Part shown: in pieces, positions 32,868 through 42,091 of the stretch | Numbering within the stretch: the stretch's first letter is position 1 | Layout of the letters: each line of letters begins with the position of its first letter | DNA from: Phycisphaerales bacterium | Lineage (GTDB): Bacteria; Planctomycetota; Phycisphaerae; Sedimentisphaerales; Anaerobacaceae | Assembly (NCBI GenBank): GCA_020352515.1 | Contig: CP070678.1 | Span: 1,754,869-1,802,230, forward strand | DNA: 47,362 bases | Direction: 5' to 3' | Program-made: the position numbers and the translations under genes | The notes under the pieces: model-generated | The model's database searches: none | Seen by the model: the letters and a program-made list of their open reading frames with translations, nothing else | Told to the model about the DNA's origin: nothing

Positions 32868-35800
32868 ATGCTTCGCAAGCTTACCTTGACAACTCTGCTG
32901 ATCTGGCTGGCCGGCTCATGGACGTCGGCCCATGCCGCGGACCCGAACGAATGTATCAGGCAAGGCCGCGAGTACATGTTCGAGAAGACACTCTCCGGGC
33001 TGAGACTGGCGTATCGCACGTTCGACGAGTGCTTGAGTGACCCATCATGCGCCGATTGCGCCTCGAGCGATGAGCTGGTGTTCCTGCACTCCCTGACGCG
33101 GGCAGCCATGCTTTTCATCGACACAAACGACCTAGTCGTAAATGACAGTTTTCTCGAGCTGGCCGAAGCCTTCGGACTTCTGGTCACCGGTGATTCACTT
33201 GATCCGTGTGGCATAAACCCCGTTGACGTGAACGTCCTTATGGACCTCGACGGCTGCTACAGAATCCCGGCCGGCGCGCCCGATCTGAACGGACTTCGCA
33301 ACACGCTGGACTACTCGATCATACCCGAGATAGATAACATAGTCGCCGAGCTCGAGACTATCCCGGATTCGCAGACAGAGCCCTTCAGAATGTTCTTTGA
33401 GCCCAATGAAACCGGGCTTCAGAAAGACCTGGAAGTGGATTACGGCGAGGTTCTGATAGTAAAAGGGCTTCTGCTGGCTTTCAGAAGCGCGTTAACAGCG
33501 CAACTGGCGTACGACGTATATCTCGACGTCAATGACACGCGCATCGAAAGTCTGCTATACAGCGAGGGGATCTGTCCGAACGACGTCAACTCTCTTGAGC
33601 CCTCCGACTTCATAGACCTCAAGGACCCGAACAACCCGAGCATAAACGAGGATTTCCTGGTCCCTTATCCCGACCTGCTAAAGGTGCTACCGACGGCGGG
33701 TTACCCGGATGTGAACGGCGCGGCGATTCTGGCTCAATCGGCAGTCGATCTCATTGACGCGATAGACTACTACCAACAAGCCGTGGCGTATATCATCGCA
33801 GAAGACCAGCCGCCCGGAACTGACCCGCAGGAGGATGAGCTTTTTTACGTGGACCCCAACGAGCGACGGCTTCTGGACTCGATCAACGCCAGACTGGCCA
33901 CGTTGCGAGATTCTCTGGCCAAAGATACTGTGGGCACATACCCGCTCGAGACCACCAGGACCTACGAGGTGCAAGAACCCAATTCAGCAAAGATTGGCGA
34001 GCTCGTCCTCGTTTATGACGCCTTGGATACAGCAGGTGAGGATGGAACGTTAAGCTTCACCAAAAGCGGCCTGGCGCCGTCGCCCTGGCAAGTTGAATGG
34101 TTCGACCACGTGGACTCGAATCAACTGCACGTTGAGCTGGAGCGCTTCGCGGACGGCCAATATATGGGAGGGTTCCTTCTCGGCACTATAACTGCGGACA
34201 GCAACACCATAACGGACGCCACGTTCGAGTACTGGGGAGCTGAGTCGGGCACGATTTCCGGGCTGACGGCCCTCCATACCGGCACGAAGATCGTCGACGG
34301 CCGCTTAGACGTCAATCCGCTGTTCGGCGGCTCCGACCGGTACCCGAATCCCGTTAATCCCCGCGACCTGCTTGCCGAGTTCGACTGGAACAACGAGCCG
34401 ATTTCCGGAACATTCGGCCACCGCCTCGGCGATGATCCCACGCTCGGCGGCATCTTCCCGGATATGACCCAGGAGTTGTGGGCGATGCTTCTCGACCTGC
34501 CGGTTCCGGGCCTTCGATTCGAAGCGGGATTCAGGTTACCCGTGGGCGCCCGCCCGGTCTCGGCTGTGCTGGCGGATCTGAACGGCGACGGCTTTCCCGA
34601 CATCATCACCGCCAATGCCGATTCCGACGACGTCTCGGTTTTGCTGAGCGACGGCAACGGCGGCTTTTTGCCCGAGCAGTACTACGGGGCCGGGGCGGGG
34701 CCGGTATCCGTAGCAGTCGGCGACCTGAACGGCGACAGAATCCCCGATGTGGTCGTGGCCAATGAAGATTCCTATGAGGTCTCGGTGCTGATGGGTCTCG
34801 GAGACGGCCGGCTGCAAAGGCAGAGCAGGCACGCGGCGGGAATTCAGCCCAGCGGGGTGGCCGTCGGCGACGTAACCGGCGACGGAATCGCCGACGTTGT
34901 AACGTCAAACAAGGGCTTTTCCAATGTCTGCGTGCTGCCGGGCGTGGGCAACGGCGATCTCGGGCCGCCGACCTTCGTCACGGTTGGCGAAGGACCGGCC
35001 TCGGTCGCGCTGGGCGACCTCAACTGGGACGGCATCCTGGACATAGTCACCGTAGACGACTGGTCAGGCACAATATCGGTTCTGCTGGCCAAAGGCGACG
35101 GCCAGTTCGATGAGCGCCGGTCACTGCAGGCCGGGGGCGGCCCCGCGTCTGTCGCACTGGGCGACCTCAACAACGACGGCACCCTGGATATTGTGGCCGG
35201 CAACGCCTGGTCCGACGATGTAACGGTGGCGCTGGGCAAAGGGGACGGGAATTTTGAGGACCCGACTTCGTTTAACACGCAAGAGGGGCAGTTCTCCGTC
35301 GCCCTCTGGGACGTAAACGGTGACGGCATTACCGACATTGTCACCGCAAACACCTGGGACACACAGATATCGGTTCTGCTCGGCGTCGGAGACGGTACGT
35401 TCGGCCGGCGCTCCGGATTCGACGTCGGCGACGACCCGCAGTGCGTTCTCGTGGGAGACCTCGACGTCGACGGCGTCGCCGAAATACTCACCGCCAACGG
35501 CCGGTCCGACGACGTATCCGTATTCGTCAGCATCTCCACGACATACGGCCATTACCCCTCCGGCTCCGTGCCGGCGCCCGTCGACGGCATGCGCTTTCAC
35601 TTCCCCTATAATATGAAGCCGGACAGCTTTTCGCTCGAGCAGGATATCGTGAGCTTCGTCGGACCGCTTGGGCCTATTGAGGCCAACAGCTACAGATGGC
35701 TGTCTCGCAGAACCCTCGAGGTCGGATTCCAGCCGCAGCATGAGTATGGAATCTACAGAATGGTGCTGGGCCCGGACATACTCGACGCGTTCGGACGGCC

Positions 35801-38324
35801 TCTCGATGTCGATAACGACAAAGTCTTCGGCGAGGTTCCGGACGACCGGTATATTGCCGCCTTCAGATTGCTTCTCGGCACCGGTGACCTGATTGTCTCC
35901 GACGTAAATGTGCAAGGGACGCCGTTGGCGGGCCGCCCCCTGCATGTGGCCTGGGATGTAAAGAACCAGGACCCCAACAGCACGACGAAAGGCGGCTTTG
36001 TCGATGCGATATACCTGTCCGAAAACACGGACTGGGACATGAATGATATGTACCTCGGCAAGGCGATGCATGACGATCCGCTTGAGCCCAACGAAACCTC
36101 CCACCAGGAGCTCGACGTCATTCTGCCCGGCGTGCTGCCGGGGGACTATTACGTTCTCGTTCGAACGGACGCGGGAAATCGCGTGGATGAGCCGAACGCG
36201 GAAGACAACAACGTCACCGCAAGCACGCCTGTCTCGGTGGATGTGGATGAGCTTTTGCGAGACGTCCCGGCCATCGACGAGCTCACTGCGGACGTGCGCG
36301 CCCGGTACTTCAAGTTCAATGTCACCGAGGAGAAGGACCTGGAGATTAGCCTGGACAGTCTCAGCGACAACAGCGCCACGGAGCTGTACGTGATGTTCGG
36401 GGCCATTCCCACCCGCAATCGTTTCGATTACCGCCATGCGACCGATTTTGCCGCCGACCATAAGCTCGTCATTCCAAATCCGCTGCCCGGGACATATTAC
36501 ATTCTTGTGTATGCCGGCCGGATACCCGCATCCGGGTCCTTGGAGTTTGCTCTGACCGCGGCTTATCTGCCGTTCGGGATTCGAAGCGTGACGCCGCTGG
36601 AAGTAGGCAACACGAACTATGTCACCTTCACCGTAAACGGCGCCGGCTTTACCGCTGATACGCAATTCAAGCTGATAACGAGCGATGCAGGGCAGCGCGA
36701 TCCGCTCGATCTGTTCGTGTACGATTCGACTGTGGCCGATGTTATTTTCGACCTTTCCGAAGCCCCGCCCGGGAATGCCTGGATAGAGCCCCTGCAGTCG
36801 GCACAGTTGGCCAGCCCCGAGATTCAAGGAGCGGGCTCGGCTTCCGAAATGTTCCCCCTCCAGATAGTCGGCGGCGCCGGCAGCGCATTTGTTCTTACAC
36901 TTGCGGCACCCAGCGAGGTACGCGTGGGGACAGGTTTTTCTCTTTCCGCCCACGTGCAAAATGTCGGACTGGTGGACAGCCCGCCCTTTTCATTACATAT
37001 CTCTATCCCCGAAATAGCCCCTATAAACAAGGTATACGGCCCTTTAAGTCCTGACGAGGAAATTGATCTGACAATACCGGTCGTGTTTTCCACGCCGGGA
37101 TGCAAGCTGATGGTGGGCCGGATTCTAAGCGAAGAAGAGTGCCAGGAACTCAAAAGCCGGATTCGGTCCAACGTCAAATTAGTGCAAAGGCTCCGGGTTG
37201 AGTATCTGCTGAAATTGGGCCAGTATGAAGCCTGCAAGCAGTTCCAGACGCAGCCGCCCTGGTGTTTGCGTCTAAAGCAGGAGCTTAACCGACTGCGCGT
37301 GAGAATAGAAAAGGCATGTGAGTTCCTTAAAGCAGTCTGCCAGAACTTCCCAAGTGAATGCGGACTTGCACCTGATGAATGTGACAAGGTTAACGACCTC
37401 TGCGTTCCCCTGCCTGCGATGCTGGAGGCCCCGTTCGGCCAGGGCTGTTGCCCGGAACCCGGAGCCAGCACTATCCTCGCCCCATCTCTGCTCATGGGGG
37501 CCGCCGGCTCTGAAGATTACGAAGCCCGGGATACGGCGACCGTCTGCGTTATCGGCTCCTGGGACCCAAACAAGAAGATCGGCCCCGCCGGCTTCGGCGC
37601 ATTGGGGTATGTCACCGGCGACAGGTTATTCACCTACACCATCTACTTCGAAAATGAGCCCAATGCTTCAGCGGCGGCACTCAGCGTAAGCATCGTTGAC
37701 CAGCTCGATCCGAATCTGGATTGGACGACGTTCGAGCCCATAGAAGTCAGCTTCGGCGAGCACGGCGTCGTTGTCCCGGAGGGCATGTCGCACTTCGAGA
37801 GCAACGTACAAATCGACGGCTGGACGTACACCAAAGACGACGGCTGGCACACCGGCGGAGCACCACTTACGATAGACATCAATGCCGACATCGATATCGG
37901 CACCGGACGGGCCACCTGGAACCTTCGCACCTATGACTCAAATACCGGGTGGGAGCCGGAAGATCCGTATGCGGGCTTCCTGCCGCCCGACGACCCCGAT
38001 GACGCCACTGGCCGAGGCGAGGGTTCCGTAACGTTCACCATCCGTCCCAGGGCCGGTTTGCCCGCCGCAACAGAGATTACCAACAGCGCAAGCATCGTCT
38101 TCGACACCAACCCGCCCATCGAAACAGATCCCGTCGTAAACACGATTGTCGTCCACCGGGCCGATTTCGATTTGAGTGGAGATGTCGCACTCGGCGACCT
38201 CACCAGGCTGGCCGAACAGTGGCTTTGGGTCGGCTCGCCCGGTTACGTCTATGAGGACATTACCGGTGACGGCGTGGTGAACTTCCCTGACTTCGCCCAA
38301 CTGGCGGAGACTTTCATGAAGTAG
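32868..38324 (+). CDS. 1818-residue secreted mosaic: FG-GAP propeller, CARDB, PPC-like, Cys-rich insert, dockerin
   Basis: Start ATG 32868 follows AGGAGG by 7 nt and opens a signal peptide (MLRKLTLTTLLIWLAGSWTS); an ATG at 32850 overlapping the previous stop is less likely. Residues about 25-370: helical. About 562-890: seven FG-GAP/VCBS repeats, one seven-bladed propeller. About 1007-1124: CARDB (DLIVSDVNVQGTPLAGRPLH). About 1128-1234: PPC-type domain (ARYFKFNVTEEKDLEISLD). About 1240-1400: Ig-like domains. About 1410-1535: helical insert with 11 Cys. About 1558-1761: DPNKK-type DUF7619-like domain (GSWDPNKKIGPAGFG, ASIVFDTNPPIETDPVVNTI). About 1764-1818: dockerin (RADFDLSGDVALGDLTRLAE, DITGDGVVNFPDFAQLAETF). 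No catalytic motif. Probably a large adhesive or structural surface protein. Confidence 0.9.
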   Translation: MLRKLTLTTLLIWLAGSWTSAHAADPNECIRQGREYMFEKTLSGLRLAYRTFDECLSDPSCADCASSDELVFLHSLTRAAMLFIDTNDLVVNDSFLELAEAFGLLVTGDSLDPCGINPVDVNVLMDLDGCYRIPAGAPDLNGLRNTLDYSIIPEIDNIVAELETIPDSQTEPFRMFFEPNETGLQKDLEVDYGEVLIVKGLLLAFRSALTAQLAYDVYLDVNDTRIESLLYSEGICPNDVNSLEPSDFIDLKDPNNPSINEDFLVPYPDLLKVLPTAGYPDVNGAAILAQSAVDLIDAIDYYQQAVAYIIAEDQPPGTDPQEDELFYVDPNERRLLDSINARLATLRDSLAKDTVGTYPLETTRTYEVQEPNSAKIGELVLVYDALDTAGEDGTLSFTKSGLAPSPWQVEWFDHVDSNQLHVELERFADGQYMGGFLLGTITADSNTITDATFEYWGAESGTISGLTALHTGTKIVDGRLDVNPLFGGSDRYPNPVNPRDLLAEFDWNNEPISGTFGHRLGDDPTLGGIFPDMTQELWAMLLDLPVPGLRFEAGFRLPVGARPVSAVLADLNGDGFPDIITANADSDDVSVLLSDGNGGFLPEQYYGAGAGPVSVAVGDLNGDRIPDVVVANEDSYEVSVLMGLGDGRLQRQSRHAAGIQPSGVAVGDVTGDGIADVVTSNKGFSNVCVLPGVGNGDLGPPTFVTVGEGPASVALGDLNWDGILDIVTVDDWSGTISVLLAKGDGQFDERRSLQAGGGPASVALGDLNNDGTLDIVAGNAWSDDVTVALGKGDGNFEDPTSFNTQEGQFSVALWDVNGDGITDIVTANTWDTQISVLLGVGDGTFGRRSGFDVGDDPQCVLVGDLDVDGVAEILTANGRSDDVSVFVSISTTYGHYPSGSVPAPVDGMRFHFPYNMKPDSFSLEQDIVSFVGPLGPIEANSYRWLSRRTLEVGFQPQHEYGIYRMVLGPDILDAFGRPLDVDNDKVFGEVPDDRYIAAFRLLLGTGDLIVSDVNVQGTPLAGRPLHVAWDVKNQDPNSTTKGGFVDAIYLSENTDWDMNDMYLGKAMHDDPLEPNETSHQELDVILPGVLPGDYYVLVRTDAGNRVDEPNAEDNNVTASTPVSVDVDELLRDVPAIDELTADVRARYFKFNVTEEKDLEISLDSLSDNSATELYVMFGAIPTRNRFDYRHATDFAADHKLVIPNPLPGTYYILVYAGRIPASGSLEFALTAAYLPFGIRSVTPLEVGNTNYVTFTVNGAGFTADTQFKLITSDAGQRDPLDLFVYDSTVADVIFDLSEAPPGNAWIEPLQSAQLASPEIQGAGSASEMFPLQIVGGAGSAFVLTLAAPSEVRVGTGFSLSAHVQNVGLVDSPPFSLHISIPEIAPINKVYGPLSPDEEIDLTIPVVFSTPGCKLMVGRILSEEECQELKSRIRSNVKLVQRLRVEYLLKLGQYEACKQFQTQPPWCLRLKQELNRLRVRIEKACEFLKAVCQNFPSECGLAPDECDKVNDLCVPLPAMLEAPFGQGCCPEPGASTILAPSLLMGAAGSEDYEARDTATVCVIGSWDPNKKIGPAGFGALGYVTGDRLFTYTIYFENEPNASAAALSVSIVDQLDPNLDWTTFEPIEVSFGEHGVVVPEGMSHFESNVQIDGWTYTKDDGWHTGGAPLTIDINADIDIGTGRATWNLRTYDSNTGWEPEDPYAGFLPPDDPDDATGRGEGSVTFTIRPRAGLPAATEITNSASIVFDTNPPIETDPVVNTIVVHRADFDLSGDVALGDLTRLAEQWLWVGSPGYVYEDITGDGVVNFPDFAQLAETFMK
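34551..35535 (+). repeat. Seven in-frame FG-GAP coding repeats of about 141 nt
   Basis: Seven consecutive segments share the pattern G-PASVALGDLN-DG--DIV-AN-WSDDVSVLLG-GDG-F, each with a Ca-binding DxNxDG loop. The count of seven and the constant period indicate one closed beta-propeller. The repeats are similar but not identical in DNA, so they are old. Confidence 0.85.
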
Positions 38325-38360
38325 CACCCTGCCGGTCGGTCCTGGCGGAAAAAGTTGTTG

Positions 38361-40025
38361 TCATCTTTTTTCGGCTCGGCGGTTGTTGTTGAGTCGACGC
38401 GTATCAGCCCCGCTGACAGGCACCGCTGGCCAGTTCAGTTGGACATCGACAGGGATTCCTGTCGCCCCGTCGGCAGGATCAGGCTGTCGGGCCTGTTCGG
38501 TCAACTTTCCGGTGCGCGGGCCCTGGTATTCGTGGGCGCCGATGTCTACAGCCCCGCCGTATGGCAGCACGTTGCCCCAGAAATCAAAGCCGCCGGTCTC
38601 GACAATGGTTGCCCCGCCGTCGATGCACGGTGAATCGGACCGTAGTTTGTAGCCGTCGAGCGTGGCTATTCCGATTTCCCCGCTGCCGGGGGCGATTAGC
38701 CTCGGGTCATCCGTTCGCTTTTTGGGGTCGTCGGGTTCGGAATCGGGATGGCAGCCGAAGAAGAGATTGTTCGAGAAGTGTCTCTTGGCGTTGTACCAGT
38801 TGTACGAGGCGGTGGGGCTGAGGTTGTAAATGATGTTGTTGTAGAAATAGTACGTCTTGTCGCCGTTTCTCCTTTCATCGATGATGCGCGGCGAGAGGTG
38901 CGGGGGCACGAAGACAACGTTGTTGTAAACGTAGCAGCTTGTGTTGGGATAGCTGAAACAAAAGATGTTGCCCCGGTCGTTCCGGCTGATATTGTAGCGG
39001 ACGATGACGTTGGCGTCCTGGGGCTCCGTGCACATCCAGAAAAGACCGTGACTGTTGTCGTGACTGTAGCTGTACTGGAAAATGCAGCCCGGGCTCTCCA
39101 GGTCCGCGTCGTACAGACAGCCGTCGTAGTCCCGCGAGCGATTAAGATACCCTTCGTTGAACTGAAAAACCGTGCCGCGCGAGCTTCTCGAGAATATCGT
39201 GTTGCCGGTCCCGGCGCGATAGGCCGTGTCGTAGCAGACATTGTGCTCGACGACCCCGCCGTCGGCAAGCCGTATTATCATCGCGTTCTTGGCGATGTCG
39301 TGCACAACATTGTTGCGGATTCTCAGGTTGGTAATCCTGCGCCTGTTGAAATTGTATGAGCCGGGCGTATTGCCGCCGCCGGCCCTGCTTCTCGTGCATA
39401 TCCCGGTGTTGTCTATCGTCTCGATATGACAGCCCTCCACGAGTATGTCATCGAAGCGCGTGTCCACGTTGTCGTCGGCTTCAATGAAGATGGCTATCCC
39501 GGCCGTGTCCTTGGCCTCAATGCTCTGGCCGATAATCCCTTTTATGTGATGAATATGCAGGTTCTTGAGGTGTATGTGGCGAACGAGCCCGCAGTTTGCA
39601 GCCGCAATCATAACACCCCTCCTGTCACCCCCTGCGGCCGCATCATTGGTGATTTGAAGATTGTTCACTTCCCAGTGCTGCTGGTTAAACAGGTAAACGA
39701 CCCCGTCGCCGGTGCTGCCGTCTCCGTCGATTAGGGGCTTGGCGCCGCTGGCGTACATGTCTATCACTATCGGCCTGCCGGCAGCACCGGAACCCTTTGG
39801 ATTGAGCTTTCCGCGCCACGTGCAGCCCGCCTTGAAGAGAATCCTGTCACCGGGAGCATACGCCCTGCCGTTGACCTGCGCCAGGCTCTTCCACGGCTGG
39901 CCGGGGCTTGTCCCCGCGTTCGAGTCACTGCCCTCCGAAGAGTCAACGTAGAAAATCGTCCCGGACGCCGCCGTCACCGGGCAGGCACAAACGAGCATCA
40001 GGAATATCAGCGGAAATCGCCTCAT
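38361..40025 (-). CDS. Secreted right-handed beta-helix protein with clipped C-terminus
   Basis: 554 residues if started at ATG 40025, which gives a clean signal (MRRFPLIFLMLVCACPVTAA). ATG 40043 would add six residues; GGGGAG sits too close to it, so the choice is open. The body has the parallel beta-helix signature: FYVDSSEGSDSNAGTSPGQP at the start, then turns such as HHIKGIIGQSIEAKDTAGIA, RNNVVHDIAKNAMIIR, YNISRNDRGNIFCF and YFYNNIIYNLS, and the closing SPCIDGGATI and GAVDIGAHEYQG. Such proteins are often polysaccharide lyases or carbohydrate-binding surface proteins; no catalytic residues can be fixed. The final 40 residues begin a PADGATGIPVDVQLNW module common in Phycisphaerae secreted proteins but stop about 20 residues in. 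Confidence 0.85.
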   Translation of the reverse strand: MRRFPLIFLMLVCACPVTAASGTIFYVDSSEGSDSNAGTSPGQPWKSLAQVNGRAYAPGDRILFKAGCTWRGKLNPKGSGAAGRPIVIDMYASGAKPLIDGDGSTGDGVVYLFNQQHWEVNNLQITNDAAAGGDRRGVMIAAANCGLVRHIHLKNLHIHHIKGIIGQSIEAKDTAGIAIFIEADDNVDTRFDDILVEGCHIETIDNTGICTRSRAGGGNTPGSYNFNRRRITNLRIRNNVVHDIAKNAMIIRLADGGVVEHNVCYDTAYRAGTGNTIFSRSSRGTVFQFNEGYLNRSRDYDGCLYDADLESPGCIFQYSYSHDNSHGLFWMCTEPQDANVIVRYNISRNDRGNIFCFSYPNTSCYVYNNVVFVPPHLSPRIIDERRNGDKTYYFYNNIIYNLSPTASYNWYNAKRHFSNNLFFGCHPDSEPDDPKKRTDDPRLIAPGSGEIGIATLDGYKLRSDSPCIDGGATIVETGGFDFWGNVLPYGGAVDIGAHEYQGPRTGKLTEQARQPDPADGATGIPVDVQLNWPAVPVSGADTRRLNNNRRAEKR

Positions 40026-40375
40026 GCGTGATGTGATCCGCATTCTCCCCGTCCATCCGGTTCGGCAGGCCGATCCACGGGCGATTCCCGGAGGCCGCTG
40101 TCCGGAACCTTTTTCATGTTTCAAGCCGGTTGGTGACTTAATAACGTTCAGTTGCTTGTCCATCGGCGCCATCATACCATATTCAGCCCTCGCTGAAATC
40201 CGCCCCCGGCCAAATGTAATTCAGATTTAACAAATCTGCAGAACTTCATACTAAGGTTTACTGTAGCGGTCCGGCCAGCCTCAAAAGGCCAATCGCCGCC
40301 TATGACTCTGCTGCAATCCGAGGGCCCGTGAACCGCCAATTCGCCAAGACTGCCGATCCCATAAGCCCCGTGTTA
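40026..40375. other. 350-nt spacer with two palindromes
   Basis: Holds TTCAGC-CCTC-GCTGAA (40182-40197) and CAGATTT-AAC-AAATCTG (40222-40238), both perfect. TATGAT on the minus strand near 40174 could be a -10 box for the beta-helix gene, with the first palindrome just upstream. The -35 is poor. No gene is supported here. Confidence 0.45.
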
Positions 40376-41863
40376 TCATCGGCCTGCCGCCCATTGGATT
40401 GCGCGGCGTACGAGGGGTTCGAGGCCCTTGGTGGATTCCGGGTGTGGGCTTGAGCAGAAGACTCGGCCTTTGCCGAACCGGCCGGTGATTATCGCGGGGG
40501 TGTCGATCATTACTCCTTCGGGTGCGCCGTTCTTTGCGATTTCCGTGCGGAAGTGCGCCAGCGCCTCGAAGTCCGGGATGTTCGGGTCCAGTGCCGGTGC
40601 GAGAATCGGTCCGTTGGCGTAGCGGATGCCGATCAGGCCCGGCCTGTCGTAGAGAATCGCTCGGCCCTGGCCGGTCAGTTCGATCTTGACTTGCCCGGCG
40701 CCTCGCTTCCAGTGCTTGCGGTCGATTACCTGTGCGTCGACGATTTTGAGTGACCAAGTGTAATTATTCGAGGCCAGATACGCTCCTGCGCAGAAACCGG
40801 CGTATCCACCGCCATTCCTTACGAATTCGACTATCGCCCCGCGCCCGTCACCTCCGAGCGCCAGGGCTTGCTTGGAGGCGCTGCCGCCCGGTGCGACAAC
40901 AACATCGAATTGATCGAGCGCGCCGCCGCTGATTTCGGGTACGCCTACCCTTCGCACCACGACGTTTTCGATGCCGCGTAAATCCTGTTCGAGGTTTCGC
41001 GGGCCTTTGATGCCGACCCCGCCGGCGTCGTAGATGGCAACGCGAATGGCGTCGTCGGATTTGTCATCGCCGACGAGTACGTCCATGTCGCTGCCAACCA
41101 TGCCGAGGCTGCTCAGAAAACAATGGACCATGATTCTGTGCTGGCGTGTCCGTCGTGAGATGCGCTGGTCTTTCATCGTTGTCTCGAGAATCATGGTTTT
41201 TGTGTTTAGCCGGTCGGCGGCCGCGCGCGCCAGGCTGCCCCGTGTCGGGGGGCCTTTGAGCACGAATTTCTTGTTGGCGTCTTCGACGGTTTCGTTGAGC
41301 ACGCGGAGCATTCGGCGGGCGTGGTCTCCGACTTCGGGCATTTCGGCCGCGATGATGGAGCTGCCCACGCTGTCGCTGTTGACCTGCGTGAAGTCCGCAC
41401 CCTCGTGGAGATCGAGCAGCCAGTCGGGTTCTTCGGAGCGAACGAGGTCCCAGATTGCTTTGCTTAGCGTGCACTTGGGCTGGTCGGTGTCGTTTTTTGG
41501 GAAGTTGCGATTCAGGTTGCTGCGTTCTTTCGGCAGGTCCGGCATCGAGCGCTTGTTGGCGTTGAGGGCGGGCACATTGGCTCTTGGCAGGACTACAAGC
41601 CTGCCGTTTGTGATCTTCCAATGGCGGATATGCTCGGCGGCTCGCGCCCCGGCCTGCTCGTTTCCGTGCACGCCGCCGATTATCATTACATCAGGGCCCG
41701 GCTCGTTGGAATCAGTGATGTAGTATTGCGTCTGCCAACGGGTCCCCTGGGCGATAGGTGCGCCAGGGCCGCTCTGTCCGTGCGACATGGGCTGCAAGGC
41801 GACAAGGCAAACCAATACCACAGTGCCGAAATATGACAATATACGCTTGCCTTGCTGCACCAT
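40376..41863 (-). CDS. Exported zinc-peptidase-like / BPL_N-GATase-like fusion
   Basis: 495 residues with a signal anchor or signal (GKRILSYFGTVVLVCLVALQ). The first half is a succinylglutamate desuccinylase/M14-type domain: zinc site HxxE in GGVHGNEQAG (His66, Glu69), third ligand His153 in LLDLHEGADF, substrate Arg/Asn in SNLNRNFP, and Glu227 in MILETTMKD at the catalytic Glu position. The second half (about 273-495) is a class I glutamine-amidotransferase-like fold of the BPL_N group: VAIYDAGGVG, VVVAPGGSASKQAL and nucleophile-elbow Cys358 in GGGYAGFCAGAYLAS, ending ITGRFGKGRVFCSSPHPEST. BPL_N domains usually lack synthase partners and may be non-catalytic. Activity: probably removes an acyl or amino-acid group outside the cytoplasm. 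The fusion is unusual. Confidence 0.82.
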   Translation of the reverse strand: MVQQGKRILSYFGTVVLVCLVALQPMSHGQSGPGAPIAQGTRWQTQYYITDSNEPGPDVMIIGGVHGNEQAGARAAEHIRHWKITNGRLVVLPRANVPALNANKRSMPDLPKERSNLNRNFPKNDTDQPKCTLSKAIWDLVRSEEPDWLLDLHEGADFTQVNSDSVGSSIIAAEMPEVGDHARRMLRVLNETVEDANKKFVLKGPPTRGSLARAAADRLNTKTMILETTMKDQRISRRTRQHRIMVHCFLSSLGMVGSDMDVLVGDDKSDDAIRVAIYDAGGVGIKGPRNLEQDLRGIENVVVRRVGVPEISGGALDQFDVVVAPGGSASKQALALGGDGRGAIVEFVRNGGGYAGFCAGAYLASNNYTWSLKIVDAQVIDRKHWKRGAGQVKIELTGQGRAILYDRPGLIGIRYANGPILAPALDPNIPDFEALAHFRTEIAKNGAPEGVMIDTPAIITGRFGKGRVFCSSPHPESTKGLEPLVRRAIQWAAGR

Positions 41864-42037
41864 AACGATCCCATCCTGGCGGTCTCAGGTTTTCCGTCGG
41901 AAAAAACACTCGAACCGCTTGACAGGTATTTGCTGAAGCGCCGAGGCGATTCCGACTCTTACCCACCTAAGCCACCGGGTTCTCGGCCTCAAAGCAGATT
42001 GCCGACACAACATCCGCCACGGACCCGAAAACCGCCT

Positions 42038-42051
42038 GGGGCGCTTGCCCC
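42038..42051. repeat. Short hairpin after the giant beta-helix gene
   Basis: GGGGC-GCTT-GCCCC, 5-bp stem, about 40 nt past the stop of the 1592-residue gene on the minus strand. No U-run; weak terminator candidate. The rest of the 41864-42091 spacer shows nothing else clear. Confidence 0.3.
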
Positions 42052-42091
42052 GATATTCCGCGCTCTCGCACAGGTTGCCGGGTTGGGGCGA

